Below are positions 43,480 through 52,540 of a stretch of DNA of 64,000 nt, in pieces. A program made the position numbers and the translations under genes. The DNA is from Lonepinella koalarum (lineage in GTDB: Bacteria; Pseudomonadota; Gammaproteobacteria; Enterobacterales; Pasteurellaceae): positions 1,736,001 through 1,800,000 of the forward strand of contig NZ_CP170642.1 in assembly GCF_042926695.1 (NCBI RefSeq), in the 5' to 3' direction. Under the pieces are notes generated by a model, which had not been told where the DNA came from, made no database searches, and saw only the letters and a program-made list of their open reading frames with translations. Each line of letters begins with the position of its first letter. Position 1 is the first letter of the stretch.

Positions 43480-44355
43480 CTACTCATTTTCTAGAAATGC
43501 TTTTATCTGACTTTCCACCTGATCAAACATTTCATAACGTTTACGGTGCATAGATCGTTTCTTACTCGCAATATTTTCCAATGATTTTCGCTTAATTTCA
43601 TTCGACAGCCGCCAGTATTTATTAACGAATGTCGCTCCATTTTGTTGCCAAAATACATCATAATTAAACAATAAATATTTATTATCATTCCAACGATATT
43701 TAGCTTGGTATTTATGTGGAATACCATATAATTCACAACCTAATAGGTGAGCCAATATTTTAAATACGTTGACTAACATAAACATAGGACGAGTGCCATG
43801 TAACAATTTAGTTGCATCACGTACGATATTTTGAGCTTGATCATGATTTGGTCCTTGAATTGATGCAATTAATAATTTATTGGGGAATAAAAAAGTAAAT
43901 GATGCATCATAAATACGGCTTTTTTGTTGATTCACAATATTTAATGAGAAAAATCCTTCAAAAGGATCTATCCTATTAATATTTAAATATAAATCTAATT
44001 CATCGGTTAATTTAGCTAATAAAATATGTTCTTGCTCAATTAATAGCGTGAGTTTATCCTGTGGAAAATAACGTTCTACCAAATAAAAATTGGCCATTAT
44101 CGCGTTCAAACGAGCATTAATATTAAAACGTTTATCACAGTATTTATTTAATAATGCATTCGCACGGTAAATATTTTTCTGAAAAACAGGTTGCCATATA
44201 GAATGTGCGATTAAATAGTCTGACAACTGTTGAATAGATTGCTTATATAAAAATAATCGCACCCTATATCGGCAGTACTCTCTTAATAATTTTAACTTAC
44301 GTTTTTCGATCGGAAATAAATTATGAAAGGATAATGATGATAACAAAATAAACAT
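43480..44355 (-). CDS. DUF535 (VirK/YbjX family) protein
   Basis: 291 residues. Family marks by eye are LLIASIQGPNHDQAQNIVRDATKLLHGTRPMFMLVNVFK, GCELYGIPHKYQAKYRW, YDVFWQQNGATF and the basic end KKRSMHRKRYEMFDQVESQIKAFL. VirK is tied to virulence-protein localisation in Shigella and YbjX to membrane integrity and antimicrobial-peptide resistance in Salmonella, but the biochemical role is not known. Convergent with nhaA. It is upstream of nothing in the same direction, so likely monocistronic. Confidence 0.8.
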   Translation of the reverse strand: MFILLSSLSFHNLFPIEKRKLKLLREYCRYRVRLFLYKQSIQQLSDYLIAHSIWQPVFQKNIYRANALLNKYCDKRFNINARLNAIMANFYLVERYFPQDKLTLLIEQEHILLAKLTDELDLYLNINRIDPFEGFFSLNIVNQQKSRIYDASFTFLFPNKLLIASIQGPNHDQAQNIVRDATKLLHGTRPMFMLVNVFKILAHLLGCELYGIPHKYQAKYRWNDNKYLLFNYDVFWQQNGATFVNKYWRLSNEIKRKSLENIASKKRSMHRKRYEMFDQVESQIKAFLENE

Positions 44356-44402
44356 AAAAAATTATCAGCTCTTTCAAAAAGATTAACTAGCGTTATAACA
44401 TA

Positions 44403-44447
44403 AAAAAAACCTGCCTAAACTTCACCATCTATAGCGAAGCAAGGCAG
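44403..44447 (-). terminator. Terminator after autotransporter 1
   Basis: Minus-strand stem CTGCCTTGCTTCGC / GTGAAGTTTAGGCAG, with internal mismatches, followed by eight T residues. An equivalent copy at about 47956-48000 serves the second gene, showing that the terminator was duplicated with it. Confidence 0.85.
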
Positions 44448-44909
44448 ATCTTTTATTTAGCTTACCATTGATAACGGTAAGTAGCTTGAGCAGACCAAGG
44501 TTGTTTTATATGTTGACCGTAGGCATTGTTCGCTTGAACGCTAAAACTATGGCTACCACCAGATAAACTTAAACCGACTGCCGTTTCCACTCTGCCACCA
44601 AGACGGGCAATATCAAAACCTTGTTGACCTAATGTCACTTTGCTATGGTTAAATTTATCATACACACCGTTTACTTCAGCAAATGGTTTCAAACTCAAAC
44701 GACCGGTTTGAATACCTTTCGCCACACGTACACCTACTTTGCTGTGCAATACATTTAAGCGATCTTCATATTTGTTACCAGAAATAGTTGACCAACCTAA
44801 TTGTACTTGCGGTGTCACTGACCATTGTTCAGCAAAACTAAATTCGCGACCGACTTCAGTAGAAACAATGTAAGCATTGTAATGATAGGTTACATCTTTT
44901 TTACCCTGT

Positions 44910-44919
44910 CCCCCCCCCC
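44910..44919 (-). repeat. Poly-G tract (G10) inside the autotransporter barrel region
   Basis: Ten C on the plus strand, G10 in the coding sense, where the intact paralogue has G6 (48463-48468) and reads NAGGQGKK. Ten gives a +4 change and a stop shortly after. Six, nine or twelve would be in frame. Homopolymers of this length slip readily. Confidence 0.9.
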
Positions 44920-45379
44920 GCATTAAATTCAGAACGTAAACGAGAGTATTTGGCAATACCGTCCACATAGAAGCCATTTTCATTCAAATAGCTCGCATAA
45001 AGTGCAACTGCTTTTGAATACAATTTAGCATTACTATATGAACCGTCGAAGTCCATTTTGGCAGCGGTTGTACTGATAAATCCCCCAATACGTACATTAT
45101 CCGTTACATCCGTATCCGCACCGACTTGTAAATTGTAAGTATCTAGTGTGCCACCAGATGTTTTACTTTGTGATGATACCGATTGTTTATCAAATTTTTG
45201 GCTTTGATTAACGCTACGTGTCCAAACACTCGTTGATGTACCCTTTCTCACATCACCTAAACGTTGATGAATACCGGCTAATTCTGCATCTAATATTGCG
45301 ACTTGTGCCGCGCGCAAAGACGTTAAGTTATTTGCAGTATCATTCAACTCCAACTGCGGTTTTGCGGTTGAACCACTGT

Positions 45380-46120
45380 TTGGTTTGGTTTGTGGTTTAG
45401 TTTCCGGCTTAGTTTCCGGGTTAATTTCCGGTTTAGTTTCTGGCTTAGTTTCCGGTTTCATTTCCGGCTTAGTTTCAGGCTTAGTTTCCGGCTTAGTTTC
45501 CGGCTTAGTTTCCGGTTTCATTTCAGGTTTAATTTCAGGTTTAATTTCTGGCTTAGTTTCCGGTTTCATTTCCGGCTTAGTTTCCGGCTTAGTTTCCGGC
45601 TTAGTTTCCGGCTTAGTTTCCGGCTTAGTTTCCGGCTTAGTTTCCGGCTTAGTTTCCGGCTTAGTTTCCGGCTTAGTTTCCGGCTTAGTTTCCGGCTTAG
45701 TTTCCGGTTTAATTTCAGGTTTAATTTCAGGTTTAATTTCTGGCTTAGTTTCCGGTTTAATTTCCGGCTTAGTTTCCGGTTTGGTTTCCGGTTTGGTTTC
45801 CGGTTTGGTTTCCGGTTTGGTTTCCGGTTTAATTTCCGGTTTAATTTCCGGTTTGGTTTCCGGCTTAGTTTCCGGCTTAGTTTCCGGGTTAATTTCCGGG
45901 TTAATTTCGGGTTAATTTCGGGTTAATTTCGGGTTAATTTCGGGTTAATTTCCGGGTTAATTTCCGGCTTAGTTTCCGGTTTAATTTCCGGGTTAATTTC
46001 CGGTTTGGTTTCCGGCTTAGTTTCCGGGTTAATTTCCGGGTTAATTTCCGGGTTAATTTCCGGGTTAATTTCCGGCTTAGTTTCCGGTTTAGTTTCCGGT
46101 TTAATTTCCGGTTTATTATC
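45380..46120 (-). repeat. 12-bp repeat array encoding the Lys-Pro-Glu linker of autotransporter 1
   Basis: About 60 tandem units of roughly 12 bp such as AAACCGGAAATT or AAGCCGGAAACT, encoding KPE[TIM] or NPE[TI] tetrapeptides. Single-base variants alternate in blocks. The opposite strand is open for 170-230 residues in two frames (VSGL or SFRF repeats), an artefact of the 12-bp period. Confidence 0.9.
45901..45944 (-). repeat. Four 11-bp variant units that shift the frame
   Basis: Four consecutive units TTAATTTCGGG (11 bp) replace the normal 12-bp TTAATTTCCGGG. Four one-base losses change the frame by -4, so the passenger frame stops in the second unit it meets. Zero, three or six such units would be silent. 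Confidence 0.85.
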
Positions 46121-47662
46121 ATCATTAGGAGGAAGATTTAAATCTTCATGCGGCGATATTTTTTCATCATCCGGATATGGAACTAATTCATCAGATTTCG
46201 GTTCCTCGGCCTTTGGTTCTTCCATTTTTGGTTTATTAAAATCTGGATCTATTTCTGGTTCATTATTGTTATCAAGTTTGCTAGCCAATCCCCATTCTTT
46301 TTTCCCATTAATGGTTAGTTCATATAAATGATAACGATAACCTCCAGCGTTGATATATTGATTGTCTCCACCTAATTTAACTGTTAGATTATCAGATAAA
46401 TCAGTCGATTCTAATAACGTGATAATATGTTTTTTCGGGTCATCAAATTTATGGTCTCCACTCTGATCGCTGACTAAAAAAATTGCACTATTCTCTTGAT
46501 TACTTAACTTACCCGATAGTACCACTTTATCACTTTGATCTTGTGATATATTTGAGTTGACATAGAAGTTATGTGCTCCCTGATATTTGCCCGTTATCGT
46601 TAATGTTTTAAATCCATCAGAATTATTCACAAAACTAATATTTGATTCTCCCCCAATGGTAGATAAATTATGTACGATAGAATTCGAGGTAACATTCCAA
46701 GTTGAATCAATTAACTTAATATCGACCCAACTATTTGGATTTTTTAATCCTCCAGTTAAAGTAGATTTCTCTAAATAAACTAATGTCGCAAGATTGTAAT
46801 TGACATCATTCTCAGTACTAATTTCTACTAATTGATTATCAATATTTAATGTACTATTCAAAAGAGCTAAATCCATTATTCCTTCGGAATCCTCCCAATA
46901 AATACCTCGTCTAGTATGAATATTGCTATCTTGAAATAAGAAAGAATGTTCTTTGGGGTCTCCAACTATATCTTTAGATGAAACGGTTGTAGCAATATGA
47001 ATGAATAAGCCATCTTGATCATTGATATTTGTCGCCATCACTTTTTTCGCAGTGAGCCTAGAAGCATCCTCCTGTAACGAAAATAAGGTAGATTTTTCTC
47101 CTGTAGCATTAAGTGTTACATTATCAAAAATAGCACTATGTTGGGCCAAAACAACAACAGCACTTTGATTCGCACGGTTGGTAAATGACGAATTACTTAC
47201 TACTGTTGTAGGATTATCTCCATTATATCCGAACTTAAGATCCAAGGCACTACGAAATGCCTGAGGTCCCTCTGATGGTTTAGTTGATACATTAACCTCC
47301 GCATTATTGATTGTCACATTGGTATTTCTAAATGATAAACCAAAGTCACTTTTTGGATTCGTTGAATTAACTTTCAACCCATTAATACTCACATTGCTAT
47401 CATTCACAATTACAACACCACTTTGCTTTGATGAATGATCAATAGAGATATTACTCAAGACTGCCTTTGTTACATTTGAAATAACAATAGAGGCATTCGC
47501 CCATTCATCCTTGATATGTTTATCTTCTAACTCATAAGAGTCCTTATTAACTTCAACCTGTTTTCCTATCTGTGTTAAATCAGCAAGTGCTGATTGGGTG
47601 ACCGCAAAATTCGCTATTAAAGCGAGCGTTAATGCTGAATATTTGAAATGAACAATTTTCAT

Positions 47663-48014
47663 TTTATTCTCCTTAATTAAAAAATGTATCCATACACATA
47701 AAAACTGCAGACGGCATGATATACCTATGAAAACACTATTTCAAGAAAAAATAATAATATTTTATATTAATAATGATAATAAAATGAGAATTTAATATTT
47801 TTTTGACTTTTATCAAAGAAATGATCTGATAGATTTGACTGTAAAAATTTTTAAGATAGAACAATACATTGAAATATCTAGCATTTATTCATTTTATGTC
47901 CAGTTACTAAACCACTTTAGCTATAATATTTATTAACTTAATCGACAAAATAACATAAAAAATCTACCTATACTTCGCCATCCATAGCAAAGCAAGGCAG
48001 ATCTTTTATTTAGC
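47663..48014. promoter_or_regulatory. Region between the two autotransporters
   Basis: 352 bp with no gene. The part next to 47663 contains the leader and promoter region of autotransporter 1: ctccttaatt ribosome site, a long AT-rich block near 47750, a promoter-like TTGACTgtaaaaatttttaa at 47837. It is almost identical to 50961-51098 before the second gene. The part near 47956-48000 is the terminator of the second gene. Confidence 0.65.
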
Positions 48015-50960
48015 TTACCATTGATAACGATAAGTAGCTTGAGCAGACCAAGGTTGTTTTATATGTTGACCGTAGGCATTGTTCGCTTGAACGCTAAAAC
48101 TATGGCTACCCGCAGATAAACTTAAACCGACTACCGTTTCCACTCTGCCACTAAGACGGGCAATATCAAAACCTTGTTGACCTAATGTCACTTTGCTATG
48201 GTTAAATTTATCATACACACCGTTTACTTCGGCAAATAGTTTCAAACTCAAACGACCGGTTTGAATACCTTTCGCCACACGTACACCTACTTTGCTGTGC
48301 AATACATTTAAGCGATCTTCATATTGGTTACCAGAAATAGTTGACCAACCTAATTGTACTTGCGGTGTCACTGACCATTGTTCAGCAAAACTAAATTCGC
48401 GACCGACTTCAGTAGAAACAATGTAAGCATTGTAATGATAGGTTACATCTTTTTTACCCTGTCCCCCCGCATTAAATTCAGAACGTAAACGAGAGTATTT
48501 GGCAATACCGTCCACATAGAAGCCATTTTCATTCAAATAGCTCGCATAAAGTGCAACTGCTTTTGAATACAATTTGGCATTACTATATGAACCGTCGAAG
48601 TCCATTTTGGCAGCGGTTGTACTGATAAATCCCCCAATACGTACATTATCCGTTACATCCGTATCCGCACCGACTTGTAAATTGTAGGTATCTAGTGTGC
48701 CACCAGATGTTTTACTTTGTGATGATACCGATTGTTTATCAAATTTTTGGCTTTGATTAACGCTACGTGTCCAAACACTCGTCGATGTACCCTTTCTCAC
48801 ATCACCTAAACGTTGATGAATACCGGCTAATTCTGCATCTAATATTGCGACTTGTGCCGCGCGCAAAGACGTTAAGTTATTTGCAGTATCATTCAACTCC
48901 AACTGCGGTTTTGCGGTTGAACCACCGTTTGGCTTGGTTTGTGGTTTAGTCTCCGGTTTAGTCTCCGGTTTAGTTTCCGGTTTCATTTCCGGTTTAATTT
49001 CCGGTTTAATTTCCGGCTTAGTTTCCGGTTTAATTTCCGGTTTAATTTCCGGCTTAGTTTCCGGCTTAGTTTCCGGCTTAGTTTCCGGCTTAGTTTCCGG
49101 TTTAATTTCCGGTTTAATTTCTGGCTTAGTTTCCGGTTTCATTTCCGGCTTAGTTTCCGGTTTAGTTTCCGGTTTAGTTTCCGGTTTGGTTTCCGGTTTT
49201 GTTTCCGGTTTGGTTTCCGGTTTAGTTTCCGGTTTAATTTCCGGTTTAATTTGTGGTTTAGTTTCCGGTTTAATTTCCGGTTTAATTTCCGGTTTAATTT
49301 CCGGTTTAATTTCCGGTTTAATTTCCGGTTTATTTTCCGGTTTAATTTCCGGTTTAATTTCCGGTTTAATTTCCGGTTTGGCTTCCGGGTTTGTTTCCGG
49401 TTTATTATCATCCTTAGGAGGAAGATTTAAATCTTCATGTGGCGATATTTTTTCATCATCCGAATATGGAACCAATTCATCGTCTTTTGGATCTTTCATT
49501 TTTGGATCTTCCGCTTTCGGGTCTTCCACTTTTGGTTTATTAAAATCAGGATCTTTTACCGGCTCGCCGTCTTTGAGTAAACTAGTCAATTTCCAAATAG
49601 CCTGTCCATTCGTCGTCGTTTCATTCGCTAAATGATAACGATAGCCACCGGCATTAACATAATTTGTGCCATTTAGTATCACCGTAATATTATTTGCATA
49701 ATCTGGTGTCGCTTCAAGCACTGTCGCACTGTGATTAGGATTCTCAAATTCATCATTACCACTTCTATCTGTAATATTTAAAATGGCTCTTGAATTTTCC
49801 AGAATTCTATTATTTATGACGATCTTATCACTTTGATTATCGACTAGTTTTGAATTTAAATTGAATGAATGGTTTCCTGAATATCGCCAATCTACACTTA
49901 ATGTTTTGGTTTTATCGCTATCATCATAAGCAAAATCAATGAGTGATTGCTCACCTGATGAACTTAAAAGCTGAATATGCGAGTCAGATGTCATTTTCCA
50001 TGTCGATGTCGGATGTAAAGTAATATCAATAGTACTGTTCGGTTCTTTAAACCCACCAATTAATGTAGAATTGTTTTGCAGTTCAAACACTGTAGTGAAT
50101 ATGTCGTAGTCATTACGAGTTGCATGAACTAACTGATCTTTAGCTTCAAGCGTGGTATTATCTAAATGTATCTTAACCGTTTGGATGTTTCCAGCCAGAT
50201 CAGTATCATCGCCATTTTCAATCCAATTAATCCCTTGCTTACTCGTAATATGGCTGTTTTCAAAGCTAAAATTATTACCATGCTCTCCAATTACCGTGCT
50301 TTTTTCTACTTGAATAACAAAACCATTATCTCCGGCATTGTTGGCAGTAATATTATCAGCAATCAACTGAGAATTATCTCTTATAGAAAACAACGTTGAG
50401 CCTTTCCCAGTCGTATTTAATGCTACATGACGAAAAGTGGCATTATGGTTCTCAAACCCAACAACTGTACTGTTATCACCATGGTTAGCAATGGATGAAT
50501 TGGTCACCGTAGAAGATTGCTCTGGCTGGCTATCAAAATACAACGCTCCATGAGGTGAATTTGCTATGGTGACATCAACGGTCATATTGTTAATGCTGGC
50601 ATTCGATTCAGCAAGAAATATGCCAAATCTACTTTCTTTATTGGTTGAAGTGACATTCAAACTATTAACCGTAAGATTGGTGTTGGCAATATGAATAATC
50701 CCCACTGGATTTTTTGCATTCGTAATAGACACGTTATCTATCACAGATTTTGCCACATTATTAAGATGAAGGAATACTGATTTTGGGCTTTCATCTTCCG
50801 TAATATTTTGATTGCGTAACTCAAAAGCCGGCACATGCTGTTGATCTATTGTCGCTGTCGGTGCATCTGCTACCTGCGTAGTTTGAGCTAAATTCGCAAC
50901 GGCAAAATTCGATATTAAAGCAAGCGTTAATGCTGAATATTTGAAATGAACAATTTTCAT
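48015..50960 (-). CDS. Autotransporter 2, intact paralogue with Lys-Pro-Glu linker
   Basis: 981 residues from ATG 50960 (aaggagaataaa site; the longer 51014 start is not used). Signal peptide residues 1-28. The passenger, about 30-500, has many short N-rich beta-helix-like turns (NLTVNSLNVTSTN, NASINNMTVDVT). An acidic stretch (PKVEDPKAEDPKMKDPKDDE) is followed by a linker of KPE[IT] tetrapeptides at about 515-670. The beta-barrel domain at about 700-981 ends YRYQW. The barrel is nearly identical to that of autotransporter 1, the passengers differ. No protease triad or cleavage motif is seen, so the passenger probably stays attached as an adhesin-like surface protein. Confidence 0.85.
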   Translation of the reverse strand: MKIVHFKYSALTLALISNFAVANLAQTTQVADAPTATIDQQHVPAFELRNQNITEDESPKSVFLHLNNVAKSVIDNVSITNAKNPVGIIHIANTNLTVNSLNVTSTNKESRFGIFLAESNASINNMTVDVTIANSPHGALYFDSQPEQSSTVTNSSIANHGDNSTVVGFENHNATFRHVALNTTGKGSTLFSIRDNSQLIADNITANNAGDNGFVIQVEKSTVIGEHGNNFSFENSHITSKQGINWIENGDDTDLAGNIQTVKIHLDNTTLEAKDQLVHATRNDYDIFTTVFELQNNSTLIGGFKEPNSTIDITLHPTSTWKMTSDSHIQLLSSSGEQSLIDFAYDDSDKTKTLSVDWRYSGNHSFNLNSKLVDNQSDKIVINNRILENSRAILNITDRSGNDEFENPNHSATVLEATPDYANNITVILNGTNYVNAGGYRYHLANETTTNGQAIWKLTSLLKDGEPVKDPDFNKPKVEDPKAEDPKMKDPKDDELVPYSDDEKISPHEDLNLPPKDDNKPETNPEAKPEIKPEIKPEIKPENKPEIKPEIKPEIKPEIKPEIKPETKPQIKPEIKPETKPETKPETKPETKPETKPETKPETKPEMKPETKPEIKPEIKPETKPETKPETKPETKPEIKPEIKPETKPEIKPEIKPEMKPETKPETKPETKPQTKPNGGSTAKPQLELNDTANNLTSLRAAQVAILDAELAGIHQRLGDVRKGTSTSVWTRSVNQSQKFDKQSVSSQSKTSGGTLDTYNLQVGADTDVTDNVRIGGFISTTAAKMDFDGSYSNAKLYSKAVALYASYLNENGFYVDGIAKYSRLRSEFNAGGQGKKDVTYHYNAYIVSTEVGREFSFAEQWSVTPQVQLGWSTISGNQYEDRLNVLHSKVGVRVAKGIQTGRLSLKLFAEVNGVYDKFNHSKVTLGQQGFDIARLSGRVETVVGLSLSAGSHSFSVQANNAYGQHIKQPWSAQATYRYQW
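48935..49415 (-). repeat. 12-bp repeat array encoding the linker of autotransporter 2
   Basis: About 40 units of the same 12-bp repeat as 45380-46120 but shorter and with fewer variants (mainly KPEI and KPET, one KPEN). The reading frame is kept throughout. Confidence 0.9.
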
Positions 50961-51154
50961 TTTATTCTCCTTAATAAAAAATATATCCATACACATAAAA
51001 ACTGCGGACGACATGATATACCTATGAAAACACTATTTCAAGAAATAATAATAATATTTTATATTAATAATGACAATAAAATTAGAATTTAATATTTTTG
51101 ATCTACACCCCAAAAGTTGGACTAATAACCAACCCAGTCAAGGTGTAGATTTTT

Positions 51155-51673
51155 ATGACTAAATACAACCAAACATTCAAACAACAAGTCGTGGATTTTT
51201 ACTTCTCAAATCACGAAAGTTTATCTATAACATGCAAACATTTTGACCTGCCCAATGAGACAGCTAGACGTTGGATTGTGCAATTTAAACACTCAGGCAG
51301 TAGTGGATTAGCTGTCCGACATAGCAAACAAAAGTATTCTCCAGAGTTCAAATTTAACGTTGTTCAAAGCGTACTTTTGGGTCAATTTTCGGGTCGTGGT
51401 GCAGCGTTACATTTTGGCTTAAGTAGCTCGGGCATGATTAGTCAATGGTTGAAAACCTTTGAAAAACAAGGTATAAATGGCTTATTACCCAAACCTAAAG
51501 GTCGTCTGAATATGACCCCGAAATACCCTAAAATGCCCCCAAAACCTAAAACCCGTGGAGAAGAGCTGGAACTTCGTATTTTAAGACTTGAAGCGGAGAA
51601 CGCTTTTCTAAAAAAGTTGGACGAGATTATCAAACGAGAAGACAGGAAACGGCAGAAGCGGTCCAAGCCTTAA
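51155..51673 (+). CDS. IS3-family OrfA (DNA-binding part)
   Basis: 172 residues with two helix-turn-helix units: KQQVVDFYFSNHESLSITC...ETARRWIVQFK and FNVVQSVLLGQFSGRGAALHFGLSSSGMISQWLKTF. A leucine-zipper-like coil follows near the end (RILRLEAENAFLKKLDEI). It binds the terminal repeats. At 51610-51616 AAAAAAG is the likely -1 slip site: after slipping, translation continues as VGRDYQTRRQETAEA into orfB, giving the fused transposase. Confidence 0.92.
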   Translation: MTKYNQTFKQQVVDFYFSNHESLSITCKHFDLPNETARRWIVQFKHSGSSGLAVRHSKQKYSPEFKFNVVQSVLLGQFSGRGAALHFGLSSSGMISQWLKTFEKQGINGLLPKPKGRLNMTPKYPKMPPKPKTRGEELELRILRLEAENAFLKKLDEIIKREDRKRQKRSKP

Positions 51674-51693
51674 GATTACGCTATCCGTTAGCT

Positions 51694-52479
51694 TTGTTGC
51701 TCGAAATTGCGGGACTTTCTCGTAGTGTATTTTTCTATCATATCAAGCCTAAAACGGATAAAGATGAAGCTCTTAGAGCAGAAATCAGGAAGATAAAAGC
51801 AAAGCACCCTGAGTATGGCTATCGCCGTGTAGCTGCGGAATTAAAAGGTATCAATCATAAGAAAATTCAACGACTTATGCAAGAAATGGGCTTGCAGGTG
51901 AAAAGCAAAAAATGCCGAAAATATAATGCTTACCGTGGTGAAGTCGGAAGAATTGCCGAAAATCGGCTTAAACGTGATTTTACCGCTAGCAAACTGAATG
52001 AAAAATGGCTTACAGATATTACGGAGTTCAAGGCAGAAGATGGTAATAAACTCTATTTTTCGCCGATTTTAGATACATTTAACAACGAGCTAATCGCACA
52101 TCACACTAGCACTAGTTCGAATTGGGCATTAGTAGAAACGATGTTGCAAAACGCATTGAAAAAACGTACTAAGGAAGAAAAAACGGTGTTGCATTCACAC
52201 CAAGGTTGGCACTATCAAATGCGAGCTTATCAGCGAATATTGCAAGAAAATGGCATTGAACAAAGTATGTCTCGTAAAGGAAATTGCCTAGATAATGCTG
52301 CAATGGAGAGTTTTTTTGGGCGAATGAAAACGGAGCGTTTTTATGGGAAATCCTTTAAAACAGTTGATGAGATTAAAATCATGATTGATGAGTATGCTCG
52401 CTATTACAATGAAGAACGTATTCAGTTAAAATTAAAAGGACTGAGTCCGATACAATATCGTCTTCAGTCCTTAATGTAA
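51694..52479 (+). CDS. IS3-family OrfB transposase, catalytic second Asp apparently His
   Basis: The -1 frame is open from 51610. As a separate frame it gives 261 residues. HTH_21 region KIKAKHPEYGYRRVAAELKG, then the integrase core. First Asp in KWLTDITEF, catalytic Glu in NAAMESFFGRMKTE. The second Asp, normally in HSDQGWQY, is replaced: the text reads HSHQGWHYQ (CAC instead of GAC/GAT). With this substitution the copy should be inactive unless helped in trans. Everything else is full length. Confidence 0.9.
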   Translation: MLLEIAGLSRSVFFYHIKPKTDKDEALRAEIRKIKAKHPEYGYRRVAAELKGINHKKIQRLMQEMGLQVKSKKCRKYNAYRGEVGRIAENRLKRDFTASKLNEKWLTDITEFKAEDGNKLYFSPILDTFNNELIAHHTSTSSNWALVETMLQNALKKRTKEEKTVLHSHQGWHYQMRAYQRILQENGIEQSMSRKGNCLDNAAMESFFGRMKTERFYGKSFKTVDEIKIMIDEYARYYNEERIQLKLKGLSPIQYRLQSLM

Positions 52480-52540
52480 GTGTCTAACTTTTTGGGGTCA
52501 GATCATTTTTTTCATCCCCTTTCGTTTTTAACAACATATT

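Larger units (their letters stand above)
44462..47662 (-). pseudogene. Autotransporter 1, out of frame at two repeat tracts (phase-off)
   Basis: Starts at 47662 with MKIVHFKYSALTLALIANFA (signal peptide) and a passenger of about 510 residues rich in short N/S/T beta-helix-like repeats. A Lys-Pro-Glu linker follows (DNA 46125-45370), then an autotransporter beta-barrel ending YRYQW (44462). It is not one frame: four 11-bp linker units at 45901-45944 end the first frame at 45923, and ten Gs at 44910-44919 end the middle frame at TAA 44901. The paralogue at 48015 has neither. Losing or gaining units at both tracts would restore a single gene, so this looks like phase variation, though assembly error at the repeats is possible. 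Confidence 0.75.
51099..52505 (+). mobile_element. IS3-family insertion sequence (IS150-like group)
   Basis: About 1407 bp with imperfect terminal inverted repeats of about 25 bp: left TGATCTACACCCCAAAAGTT, right complement TGATCTGACCCCAAAAAGTT. Flanks are T runs on both sides (possible TTT target duplication). Contains orfA and orfB in the usual -1 frame relation with an A6G slip site at 51610. It sits 138 bp upstream of autotransporter 2, exactly where that upstream region stops resembling the copy before autotransporter 1. Confidence 0.92.

Noticed and set aside
44462..44983. A separate barrel-only gene starting MKMASMW
   Set aside because: The first part is the barrel gene read in the wrong frame until the G10 tract; it is a fragment of autotransporter 1 rather than a gene of its own.
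45385..45926. Plus-strand frames of about 170-180 residues with VSGL or SFRF repeats across the autotransporter linker
   Set aside because: They are produced by the 12-bp period of the minus-strand linker, which leaves opposite frames free of stops. No ribosome site or family pattern. The same holds for 48934-49635.
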